Shown piece after piece: positions 23,501-30,338 of a DNA stretch of 40,595 nt (position 1 is the first letter of the stretch; the number at the start of each line of letters is the position of its first letter). The translations under genes were made by a program, and so were the position numbers. The notes beneath the pieces are model-generated. The model saw only the letters and a program-made list of their open reading frames with translations. It searched no databases and was not told the origin of the DNA. The stretch comes from Microbispora catharanthi. GTDB lineage: Bacteria > Actinomycetota > Actinomycetes > Streptosporangiales > Streptosporangiaceae. Where the stretch lies: assembly GCF_006334915.2 (NCBI RefSeq), contig NZ_VDMA02000041.1, positions 1 to 40,595 on the forward strand, read 5' to 3'.

Positions 23501-24501
23501 CCCACCTGCGGATCACCTACCGGGTGATCGACGACCGCAAGCGTACGGTGGGCGAGGACAAGGACCTGGAGGCGCTCAAACGGCGGCTCGCGCCGAAGCT
23601 GCGCGCCACGCTGTCGAAGGCCGCCGACGACCTCGAACGCGACGGCCTGCACGGTTGGACGATCGGCACGCTGCCGAAGGTGTTCGAGCAGGGCAGGATG
23701 CGGGCCTACCCGGCTCTGGTGGACGAGGGCACGAGCGTCGCGGTCCGGATGTTCGAGACCGAGCGCGAGCGCGACAGGGCCATGTGGGCGGGCACCAGGA
23801 GGCTGCTGCTGCTCAACGTGGTCAACCCGGCCAAGGCCATCCTGCGGACCCTGACCACCGCGCAGAAGCTCGCGCTCAGCCGCAGCCCGCACGGCGGGGC
23901 CGCCGCCCTGTTCGACGACTGCACCGCGTGCGCCGCCGACACGCTGATGGCGGAGGCGGGCGGGCCCGTCTGGGACGAGGCCGGGTTCGAGCGGCTGCGC
24001 GACCACGTGCGCGCCTCGCTGTTCGAGACGACCGAGGAGGTCGTCTCGCGTGTGGAGCGCGTCCTGGCGGCCTGGCACGCCGCGCAGAACCGGCTCGGCG
24101 CGCTGGGCGGCGGCGTGGCCGATCTCAGGGCCGACATCGCCGACCAGCTCGACGGGCTGGTGCACGACGGGTTCGTCACCGAGACGGGCTACGACCGGCT
24201 GCCGGACGTGCACCGTTACCTGCGGGCGGTCGAGCGCCGGCTCGACAAGCTCCCGGACGACCCCCACCGCGACCGTGAGTGGATGCACCGCGTGCACGAC
24301 GTCGAGGACGAGTACCGAGACCTGCTCGACCGGCTGAAGCCCGCCGAGCGGGACGCCAAGGCCGTACGGGACGTCCGATGGATGATCGAGGAGCTGCGGG
24401 TGAGCTTCTTCGCCCAGCAGCTCGGCACGCCCACCCCGGTCTCCGAGAAGCGCATCCGCAAGGCCATGCAGCAGGTCGAGTCCGCCGCCCGGGCCGGGTG
24501 A
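20575..24501 (+). CDS. hrpA: ATP-dependent RNA helicase HrpA
   Basis: 1308 residues, the same size class as E. coli HrpA. RecA1 has Walker A GETGSGKTT (95-103), TQPRRIAARTVAERIA (Ia) and DEAH (192-195), then SAT. RecA2 has VFLSGEREIRDTA, LATNVAETSLTVPGIKYVVD (V) and QRKGRCGR (VI). Winged-helix, ratchet and OB-like domains follow, then the long HrpA-specific C-terminal region. It remodels RNA or ribosomes; E. coli HrpA rescues stalled or collided ribosomes. I take MNTLADLQ as the start because the long upstream extension has no homology. There is no ribosome-binding site, so it may be leaderless or coupled to a 2-codon mini frame. Confidence 0.95.
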   Translation: MNTLADLQARLPDLMLRDQRRLRRRLDGMRRVRDRAARQSVVQEIAGDVEAAERRVAARRAALPALSYPPELPVSRHKDDLLTAIRDHQVVIVAGETGSGKTTQIPKICLELGRGVHGVIGHTQPRRIAARTVAERIAEELSIELGEAVGYKVRFTDHSSDGTLVKLMTDGILLAEMQTDPLLLQYDTLIIDEAHERSLNIDFILGYLKQLLPKRPDLKVVITSATIDPERFARHFARPGGEPAPVIEVSGRTYPVEVRYRPVDEDDDQTQAIVDAVDELCAEGPGDILVFLSGEREIRDTADALKGRPEEVLPLYARLSAAEQHRVFQSHRGRRIVLATNVAETSLTVPGIKYVVDPGTARISRYSHRLKVQRLPIEPISQASANQRKGRCGRTSDGVCIRLYSEEDFLSRPEFTDPEILRTNLASVILQMTSLGLGDIAAFPFVEPPDSRQVRDGVNLLLELGALEDKAAGREAGKGTQLTPLGRKLAQLPVDPRLARMVLEADKNGCAREVMIVAAALSIQDPRERPADKQQAADEKHRRFADKESDFLTYLNLWNHLRDRQKELSSSAFRRLCKAEYLNYLRVREWQDIDSQLRQVAKTLGIVPNSVPADPQRIHQSLLAGLLSHIGVKDVVEKRRQDGRRPITEYIGARNARFAIFPGSALAKAQPQWVMSAELVETSRLWARVNAKIEPGWIEPLAQHLVKRTYSEPHWEKDQAAVVALEKVTLYGVPIVTERKVNYGRIDPELSRELFIRHALVDGDWRTHHKFFHENRKLLEEVEQLEEKARRRDILVDDETLFDFYDQRIPADVVSGRHFDSWWKKASRETPELLTFSPEMLVNDSAGVSARDYPDAWRQNGQRMRLTYRFEPGAVETGEADGVTVHIPLAVLNQVDPTGFDWQIPGLREDLVTALIRSLPKNLRRNFVPAPNYAKAVLERVRPGGEPILGALERELRALTGVEVPRDAWALDQLPAHLRITYRVIDDRKRTVGEDKDLEALKRRLAPKLRATLSKAADDLERDGLHGWTIGTLPKVFEQGRMRAYPALVDEGTSVAVRMFETERERDRAMWAGTRRLLLLNVVNPAKAILRTLTTAQKLALSRSPHGGAAALFDDCTACAADTLMAEAGGPVWDEAGFERLRDHVRASLFETTEEVVSRVERVLAAWHAAQNRLGALGGGVADLRADIADQLDGLVHDGFVTETGYDRLPDVHRYLRAVERRLDKLPDDPHRDREWMHRVHDVEDEYRDLLDRLKPAERDAKAVRDVRWMIEELRVSFFAQQLGTPTPVSEKRIRKAMQQVESAARAG

Positions 24502-24548
24502 CCTGTGCTGCTGATCTGTGCTGCCGATCTGGGCGGCCGGGTCCGCGT

Positions 24549-26078
24549 TCAGCGACCCAGGGCGGCGCCGATCAGCGCGCGGGGGTCGGCCGCCCCGGCG
24601 AGCACGCCCGACGGGAGCAGGTCGATCAGGTGGGCGTGGCCGAAGTTGGAGCCCCACTCCACCGTCTCGACGGCGTGCCCGCGCTCGCGCAGGCCGTCCG
24701 CCCACGGCGCGCCCTCCTCGACCTCCACGACGGGGGCGGACCGCCAGGTGTCGAAGCCGGTGCCGCTGCCGAGCGCCCAGCGCGGCGCGGCGATCGCCTC
24801 GCCGGGCGTCTGGCCGTGCGCGAGCAGGCGGGTGACCAGCTGCAACAGGATCTGCGGCTGCGCGTCCCCGCCCATCGTGCCGAGGACCGTGCGCAGCGTC
24901 CCGTCCGGCCGGGTGACCAGCGCCGGGCACAGCGTGTGGGGCGGACGGCGGCCCGGGCCGTACTCCGCGGGATGGCCGGGCGTGAGCGAGAAGCCGATGC
25001 CGCGGTTGTGCAGGTTGATCCCGGTGCTGGGCTCGAAGAGCAGGCTGCCGAAGCCCGACGCGTTCGACTGGATGAGCGAGACGCCCATGCCGTCCCCGTC
25101 GACCACGCACAGGTACGTCGTGTCGCCCGGCCCGGCGGGAGCGTCGGGCAGGGGGGAGCGCCGCTCGGGGTCGACCAGCGCGCGGCGGGCGGCGGCCGTG
25201 CCGAGCGGCGCGGCGGCGGCCTCGTGGAGGACGTCGAGCCGGTCGTGCCCGGCCGCCCTCGCCGACTCCACCAGCAGGTGGGCCCAGCGCGGGTCGGCCG
25301 GGTCGGCGGGCGTGCCGAGCTCGGCGAGGATCTCCAGGGCCAGCAGGAGCAGGTAGCCCTGGGAGTTCGGCGGAACGGTCCAGATCCGGTGCCCGAACAC
25401 CTCGGCGCTCAGCGGCTCCACCCAGTCGGCGTTCGGCCGGGCCAGGTCCTCCTCGGTGTACTCGCCGCCGCCCAGCTCCAGCAGGCCCTTGCCGAACTCG
25501 CCCTGGTAGAACGCCGCACGGCCGCCCTCGCCGAGCGCGGTGAGGGCCCTGGCGACGCCGGGCCTGCGGATCACGTCCCCGGCGCGGCGGGCGGCCGCGA
25601 AGTCCCCGGCTCCGGGCAGCGAGCCGATGAACTCCCCGCCCGGGGCGAGCAGCGGCGAGGCGGGGAAGCCCTCCGCCGCGAGGCGGATCGCGGGGGCCAG
25701 CAGGCCGGCGAGCGGCAGACGGGCGTACCGCTCGTGCAGCGCCAGCCACCCGTCGGCGCAGCCGGGCACCGGGACCGAGCGGATGTCGTACAGGTGGGGC
25801 ATCCGGCCGAGGCCCTCCGCCCGCAGCCGGCCGGGATCGGCGCCCGAGCCCGCCCGCCCCGAGGCGTTGAGCGCGCTCACGGTTCCGTCGTGGACGAGGG
25901 CGAACAGGTCACCGCCGAGACCGCACATGTGCGGGGCGGTGACCGCCAGTACGGCGTTGGCGGCGATGGCGGCGTCCACGGCGTTGCCGCCTTCGTCGAG
26001 CATGGCGACGCCCGCCGCCGAGGCCAGATGATCGACCGTGCACACCATGCCGTTCAGGGCATACCGAGTCTCGCTCAC
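24549..26078 (-). CDS. ggt: Gamma-glutamyltransferase family protein
   Basis: 509 residues from a GTG. Ntn-hydrolase of the GGT/cephalosporin acylase type: HLASAAGVAMLDEGGNAVDA and APHMCGLGGDLFAL open the large subunit. The autoprocessing/nucleophile site reads GDTTYLCVVDGDG, with T320 as the expected nucleophile. The small subunit has GTMGGDAQPQILLQ. Canonical members read HTTHxSVVD, so the DTTY variant may indicate an acylase or other substrate. No ribosome-binding site; TAACAT at 26092-26087 lies 8 bases before the GTG, so the mRNA is probably leaderless. No signal peptide is visible, so it is probably cytoplasmic. Divergent from a HAD hydrolase. Confidence 0.88.
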   Translation of the reverse strand: MSETRYALNGMVCTVDHLASAAGVAMLDEGGNAVDAAIAANAVLAVTAPHMCGLGGDLFALVHDGTVSALNASGRAGSGADPGRLRAEGLGRMPHLYDIRSVPVPGCADGWLALHERYARLPLAGLLAPAIRLAAEGFPASPLLAPGGEFIGSLPGAGDFAAARRAGDVIRRPGVARALTALGEGGRAAFYQGEFGKGLLELGGGEYTEEDLARPNADWVEPLSAEVFGHRIWTVPPNSQGYLLLLALEILAELGTPADPADPRWAHLLVESARAAGHDRLDVLHEAAAAPLGTAAARRALVDPERRSPLPDAPAGPGDTTYLCVVDGDGMGVSLIQSNASGFGSLLFEPSTGINLHNRGIGFSLTPGHPAEYGPGRRPPHTLCPALVTRPDGTLRTVLGTMGGDAQPQILLQLVTRLLAHGQTPGEAIAAPRWALGSGTGFDTWRSAPVVEVEEGAPWADGLRERGHAVETVEWGSNFGHAHLIDLLPSGVLAGAADPRALIGAALGR

Positions 26079-26086
26079 GTTCGGCG

Positions 26087-26092
26087 ATGTTA
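26087..26092 (-). promoter_or_regulatory. -10 of leaderless promoter (ggt)
   Basis: TAACAT on the minus strand, 8 bases before the GTG at 26078. It lies inside the left arm of the 26088-26121 inverted repeat. Confidence 0.4.
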
Positions 26093-26121
26093 CGGCACAC
26101 CATAGAGTGGCTGCCGTAACA
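26088..26121. promoter_or_regulatory. Inverted repeat spanning divergent promoters
   Basis: 10-bp arms TGTTACGGCA (26088-26097) and TGCCGTAACA (26112-26121), 14-base spacer, between ggt and the HAD gene. The left arm includes the ggt -10-like TAACAT. This suits an operator or symmetric promoters. Confidence 0.5.
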
Positions 26122-26142
26122 GGACGAAGGGGAGAGGCGGTC

Positions 26143-26796
26143 ATGGTCCGGGCGCTCGTGTTCGACGTGGGGGAGACGCTCATCGACGAGACCCGGATCT
26201 GGTCCCGGTGGGCCGACCGGCTGGGCGTGCCGCGCCTGACCTTCATGGGGGTGCTCGGCGGCATGGCGGCGCTCGACCGGAGCCACCGGGAGGCGTTCGA
26301 GCTGATCAGGCCGGGGATCGACCTCGACGCCGAGATGGAGGCGTGGCGGCGCGAGGACGCCGGCGGGCTGCGCGAGAACTTCGACGCCGACGACCTCTAC
26401 CCGGACGTGCGGCCCGGCCTCGCGGCCCTGCGGGAGGCCGGCTACGACCTGGTGGTGGCGGGCAACCAGCCGCCCCAGGCGTACGACGCGCTGGTCGCGA
26501 TGGACCTGCCGGTGGACGGCATCCACACCTCGGCGGGATGGGGAGTGGAGAAGCCGGATCCCGCGTTCTTCGCCAAGGTCGCGGCGGTCTGCGGCCATGA
26601 GCCCGGGCAGATCCTGTACGTCGGCGACCGCCTCGACAACGACGTCCTGCCGGCCGCACGGGCCGGGATGCGGACGGCCCTGCTGCGCCGGGGGCCGTGG
26701 GGCTACCTGCACTCCGAGCGCCCGGACGCCGCCCGGGCCGACCTCGTCGCCGACGGCCTCGCCGACCTCGTCCACCTGGTCCCCACGCTCGGCTGA
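26143..26796 (+). CDS. HAD-superfamily hydrolase
   Basis: 217 residues. Motif I is VFDVGETLID, with D8 as nucleophile; the DxGxT form is common in dehalogenase-like members. Motif II is near VVAGNQPPQA, motif III is K in EKPDPAFF, and motif IV is YVGDRLDNDVLPA. Helical cap between about 20 and 90. Probably a small-molecule phosphatase. GGGGAGAGG lies before the ATG. Confidence 0.88.
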   Translation: MVRALVFDVGETLIDETRIWSRWADRLGVPRLTFMGVLGGMAALDRSHREAFELIRPGIDLDAEMEAWRREDAGGLRENFDADDLYPDVRPGLAALREAGYDLVVAGNQPPQAYDALVAMDLPVDGIHTSAGWGVEKPDPAFFAKVAAVCGHEPGQILYVGDRLDNDVLPAARAGMRTALLRRGPWGYLHSERPDAARADLVADGLADLVHLVPTLG

Positions 26797-26819
26797 ACCG
26801 CCGCGGGTCGCGCGGCCGA

Positions 26820-27287
26820 TCAGGGGCGCAGCCGGCGGGCGAGGAGTTCGCGCAGCGCGCCGGTCTCGTCACCGAGGCGGTTGAGCGACGCCAGGAACTC
26901 CTCCGGTTGGTCGAGAAGGCCGAGCATCCGGGCGGACACGGCCTCGCGGGCGGCGCGGCCCGCCTCGACCGCGGCCCTGCCGTGCGGGGTCAGCTCGATC
27001 ATTCGTGCCCGCTGGTCGCCGGGGTCGGCCCGGCGTGCCACGTAGCCGATGCGCTCCATCTCGGCCGCCACCTTTGAGGCGCCCTGGGGGGTCATGCCGA
27101 GCAGCCCGGCCAGGTCGGACACCCGTACGGGGCCGGTGAGCAGGTGCTGGAACACGTATCCGTGCACGGTGCGCACCTGGTCGTGCCCCGAGGCGGCCAT
27201 CAGGGCGCGCACCTCGGCGTCGCAGGCCGCGGCGAGGGCCGTGAACAGCAGGGTCAGATCGCTTGACACCACCTCCGGATGCTCCAA
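26820..27287 (-). CDS. MarR-family transcriptional regulator
   Basis: 155 residues from a TTG start. Winged helix: VRVSDLAGLLGMTPQGASKV as helix-turn-helix and ADPGDQRARMIELTPHG as the wing with the conserved D-x-R. The TTG sits directly beside the palindrome arm at 27288, implying a leaderless mRNA; GTG codons at 27272 and 27269 are alternatives. It is divergent from the beta-lactamase-fold gene and probably represses both through the TACTCAACC/GGTTGAGTA repeat. Confidence 0.85.
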   Translation of the reverse strand: MEHPEVVSSDLTLLFTALAAACDAEVRALMAASGHDQVRTVHGYVFQHLLTGPVRVSDLAGLLGMTPQGASKVAAEMERIGYVARRADPGDQRARMIELTPHGRAAVEAGRAAREAVSARMLGLLDQPEEFLASLNRLGDETGALRELLARRLRP

Positions 27288-27321
27288 TACTCAACCATGG
27301 TTTCGCAACTTAGGTTGAGTA
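27288..27321. promoter_or_regulatory. Candidate MarR operator
   Basis: 9-bp arms TACTCAACC (27288-27296) and GGTTGAGTA (27313-27321), 16-base spacer. A nested AACCATGGTT palindrome occurs at 27293-27302. It covers the whole space between the divergent MarR and hydrolase genes. Confidence 0.65.
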
Positions 27322-27337
27322 ATTTGGAGGAGCGCTC

Positions 27338-28465
27338 ATGTGGTGTGATCCGGCCTTCGCGCCCGTCGCCGACGCGTTCAGGCAGACGGGCGGCGGAGAA
27401 GGCGGCGCGGCCCTCGCCGTGCACGCGGGCGGACGCATGGTCGTGGACCTCTGGCAGGGCACGGCCGACCCGGACGGCGTACGGCCCTGGGAGCGGGACA
27501 CGGTCGTCAACGTCTTCTCGGTGTCCAAGGGGGTGCTGGCGACGCTCGCGCACCTGTACGTCCAGCGCGGGCTGCTCGATCTGGACGCCCCCGTGGCCCG
27601 TTACTGGCCCGGGTTCGCCACCGCCACCACCATCGCCGACCTGCTCGCGCACCGGTCGGGGCTGCCCGCCGTCCGCCGGGAGCTGCCGCCGGGCTCCCTG
27701 TTCGACTGGGACGCGATGACGGCCGCGCTCGCGGCCGAGAGCCCGTGGTGGACGCCGGGGGAGCGGCACGGGTATCACGCGGTGACGTTCGGCTGGCTCG
27801 TCGGCGAGGTGCTGCGCCGGGTGGGCGGGCGGCGGCTGCGCGACCTGGTCCGCGACGAGCTGGGTGTACCCGACCTGTGGATCGGCCTGCCCGCCTCGGA
27901 GGCGGGACGCGCCGCCTACCTCGCCCCGCCCGAGGCCGGGCCGGACGCCACGCCGTCACCGTTGACCGGCGCCATGTCCGAGCCCGGCTCGGTCACGATG
28001 ACGGCCTTCTGCAACCCGGCCGAGCAGCTCACGCCCGGTCTGGCCAACACCGCGCGCTGGCGGGCCGCCGAGATTCCCGCGTCCAACGGGCACGCCACCG
28101 CCAGGGCTCTCGCCACGCTGTACGGCAGGCTCGTGTCGTGCCGGAGGCGCGCCGCCGGTCGCGCGGGCGCGCTCCTCGGCCCCGACGTGCTCGGCCGGGC
28201 CGTCGCGCCCCGGAGCGAGGGGCGCGACGAGGTCCTGCTGGCGCAGACCAGGTTCGCGCTCGGCTACATGCTGCCCTGCGAGATCCGGCCGTTCGCGCCG
28301 AACCCATGCGCCTTCGGGCACAGCGGCTCGGGCGGGGCGCTCGCCTTCGCCGACCCTGACGCGGGGGTCGCCCTGGCCTACACGCCGAGCCGCCTCGTCG
28401 TCAGCGCGGCCGGCCCGGACCCGAGGTGGAAGCCCATGGTCGCGGCGCTGTACGCCTGCCTCTGA
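27338..28465 (+). CDS. Serine hydrolase, beta-lactamase fold (EstB-like esterase)
   Basis: 375 residues. Active-site motif SVSK (S61, K64), YHA at Y145 in place of YxN, and HSGSGG near 328. This is the class C beta-lactamase/EstB-type esterase group rather than a true beta-lactamase. No signal peptide, so it is probably intracellular. GGAGGAG precedes the ATG. It is likely induced when the divergent MarR protein leaves the shared operator. The substrate is probably an ester or lactone. Confidence 0.88.
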   Translation: MWCDPAFAPVADAFRQTGGGEGGAALAVHAGGRMVVDLWQGTADPDGVRPWERDTVVNVFSVSKGVLATLAHLYVQRGLLDLDAPVARYWPGFATATTIADLLAHRSGLPAVRRELPPGSLFDWDAMTAALAAESPWWTPGERHGYHAVTFGWLVGEVLRRVGGRRLRDLVRDELGVPDLWIGLPASEAGRAAYLAPPEAGPDATPSPLTGAMSEPGSVTMTAFCNPAEQLTPGLANTARWRAAEIPASNGHATARALATLYGRLVSCRRRAAGRAGALLGPDVLGRAVAPRSEGRDEVLLAQTRFALGYMLPCEIRPFAPNPCAFGHSGSGGALAFADPDAGVALAYTPSRLVVSAAGPDPRWKPMVAALYACL

Positions 28466-28467
28466 CG

Positions 28468-28483
28468 GTCCGCAGGGGCGGAC
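28468..28483. terminator. Small hairpin
   Basis: GTCCGC-AGGG-GCGGAC, 6-bp stem directly after the hydrolase stop, facing the convergent hemerythrin gene. Confidence 0.4.
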
Positions 28484-28504
28484 AGCGCCGCGACGCGGGC
28501 GTGC

Positions 28505-29077
28505 TCAGCCCCGCGCCTGCTTCTTCTGCTTGACGGCGGCGGCCAGCTCGCCCTTGCTCATCCCCGACGCACCCTCGACGCCCAGTTCCCTGGCCTGGTG
28601 CAACAGCTCGTCCTTCGTCCGCGAGCGCGGCTTGATCGGAGCGGCCAGCACCTCGGCCTTCCGCTTGCTGAAGGCCTTGCCGAGCTGCACCCGCTCCTCG
28701 AAGGGGACGGCCTTCTCCAGGACCGGGAGGATGTCGTTCTCCTCCTCCTCGACGTGGTGCGTCACCGCCTCGATCAGCTCGTGCAGCAGCGTGTCGAACT
28801 CGGGGCTCTCCGGGGCGGTCTCCAGGAGCTGGGAGATCATCTCCTCGGCCTCGTGGTGCTCCTCCGTGCCGTGGTGGACCTCCTCCTTCTCCTCGGGCTG
28901 CCGCTTGGCGAGCACGGGGTAGACCTCGTCCTCCTCGCCCTCGCTGTGGGCGATGAACTTCGCCGCCAGCTCCGCGAGGAGGGCCGGCCGGTTCTCCGGC
29001 ATCTTCCGGAGCCGCTCGAACAGCGACTCCACGTCGCGGTGATCTTCTTTGATCAGGCTGATGACGTCGGTTGCCAT
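28505..29077 (-). CDS. Hemerythrin HHE protein with Rho-N/SAP-like tail
   Basis: 190 residues. A four-helix hemerythrin domain (1-125) supplies likely di-iron ligands: H13 (EDHRDVE), H44 and E48 (HSEGEED), H74/H75 (EEHHEAEE), H107/H108 and E112 (THHVEEEE). The C-terminal 35 residues (RTKDELLHQARELGVEGASG and on) form a helix-extended-helix element like the Rho N-terminal or SAP domain, which binds nucleic acid. CAGGAGGAAA precedes the ATG. Such proteins bind O2, NO or iron; the tail suggests a link to DNA or RNA, which is inference. Confidence 0.88.
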   Translation of the reverse strand: MATDVISLIKEDHRDVESLFERLRKMPENRPALLAELAAKFIAHSEGEEDEVYPVLAKRQPEEKEEVHHGTEEHHEAEEMISQLLETAPESPEFDTLLHELIEAVTHHVEEEENDILPVLEKAVPFEERVQLGKAFSKRKAEVLAAPIKPRSRTKDELLHQARELGVEGASGMSKGELAAAVKQKKQARG

Positions 29078-29264
29078 GGGTTTCCTCCTGTGCGTGGACG
29101 CGCTCGCACTACCCGGCGTCACCGTGCTCACACCGGTCCCGGCCGGATCTCCGCGGTAGCCCGTCAGGGGCCGGGGAATCAGGGGCTCGTGCAGGTGGCG
29201 GTGGGCGTGGCCGCACTCCAGGCGTCGTCGCAGAACGTCGAGACGCCGTACGAGCCCCGTCCCG

Positions 29265-29270
29265 TAGACT
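29265..29270 (+). promoter_or_regulatory. -10 of leaderless promoter (LacI)
   Basis: TAGACT, 6 bases before the ATG at 29277, with no Shine-Dalgarno sequence. No clear -35. Confidence 0.4.
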
Positions 29271-29276
29271 CGGCTC

Positions 29277-30338
29277 ATGATCGAGGGAGACCGGTCGCGA
29301 AGGCGCCGAGAACCTCGGCATGGCGACCTCAGCGTCGCCGACATCGCCCAGCTCGCCGGGGTCTCACCGCCGACGGTCTCGAAGGTGCTGCACGGCCGGG
29401 CCGGCGTGGGAGAGAGCACCCGTCTGCGGGTGGAGGCGCTCCTGCGCGAGCACGGGTATCGCAGGCCGGTGCCCGCCGCGCCGGCGCACGGCCTGGAGGT
29501 GGTGTTCAGCCACATGCTGGGTTCCATCGCGCTCGAGATCATGCGGGGCGTCGAGCAGGTCGCGGCCTCCCGTCATCTGGTCGTCGGCTTCACCGACGTG
29601 CGCTCGCGCGTGACGGCGGGCCTGCCCTGGGTGGAGCCGTTGTTGCTGCGGCGGCCGGTGGGGGTGGTCGCCGTCGTCTCCGGGGTCACCACAGAGCACC
29701 GCGACTTGTTCGAGGCCGGTGGCGTCCCCCTCGTGGCGCTGGACCCGACCGGGGACGTGAATCCCACGCCGTCGGTGGGGTCGACCGGCTGGAGCGGTGC
29801 GCTCGCGGCCGCGCGGCACCTGCTGGAGCTGGGGCACCGGCGGATCGGCGTGATCACCGGGCCGGCCGGCTTCCTGGCCTCGCGGGCGCGGCTGGACGGG
29901 TTCCGCGCCGCTCTGGACACCGCCGGCGTCCCGTTCGACGAACGGCTCATGCGCGACGGGCCGTTCCTTTTCGAGCACGGCCGCGACCTCGGAGCGGAGC
30001 TGCTGACCCGGCCCGACCCTCCGACGGCCATCGTGTGCGGCAACGACCTGCAGGCGTTCGGCGTCTACGAGGCCGCCCGGCTCGCCGGTCTGCGCATCCC
30101 CGACGACCTCAGCGTCGTCGGGTTCGACGACATCGAGCACTGCGCCTGGGTGGCGCCGCCGTTGACCACGGTGCGCCAGCCGTTCTTCGAGATCGGCGCC
30201 ACCGCCGCGCGAATCGTGCTGGCGCTGGCCGACGGGGAAAGACCGTCCGAGACGCACGTCGAGCTCGGCACCACCCTCGTGGTTCGCGGCAGCACGGCCC
30301 CGCCCCGCCGGAACCCGAAGATCAGGAGTCCCTGGTGA
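29277..30338 (+). CDS. LacI-family transcriptional regulator
   Basis: 353 residues. Helix-turn-helix LSVADIAQLAGVSPPTVSKV (18-37) followed by LHGRAGVGESTRLRVEALLR; the periplasmic-binding-protein-like core ends with the family signature SVVGFDDIEHCAWVAPPLTT. It senses a sugar or related effector. No ribosome-binding site; a TAGACT -10 lies 6 bases upstream of the ATG, so it is probably leaderless. The last 17 bases overlap the 3' end of the convergent kinase gene. No transport or sugar-hydrolase genes are adjacent, so the target operon is unknown. Confidence 0.92.
   Translation: MIEGDRSRRRREPRHGDLSVADIAQLAGVSPPTVSKVLHGRAGVGESTRLRVEALLREHGYRRPVPAAPAHGLEVVFSHMLGSIALEIMRGVEQVAASRHLVVGFTDVRSRVTAGLPWVEPLLLRRPVGVVAVVSGVTTEHRDLFEAGGVPLVALDPTGDVNPTPSVGSTGWSGALAAARHLLELGHRRIGVITGPAGFLASRARLDGFRAALDTAGVPFDERLMRDGPFLFEHGRDLGAELLTRPDPPTAIVCGNDLQAFGVYEAARLAGLRIPDDLSVVGFDDIEHCAWVAPPLTTVRQPFFEIGATAARIVLALADGERPSETHVELGTTLVVRGSTAPPRRNPKIRSPW

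Noticed and set aside
20482..25749. A 1755-residue antisense frame, and other long frames opposite real genes (for example 2181-4025, 10414-12498, 29364-30257)
   Set aside because: Arg/Gly/Pro/Ala-rich shadow frames produced by high-GC third positions; no ribosome-binding sites or domain motifs.
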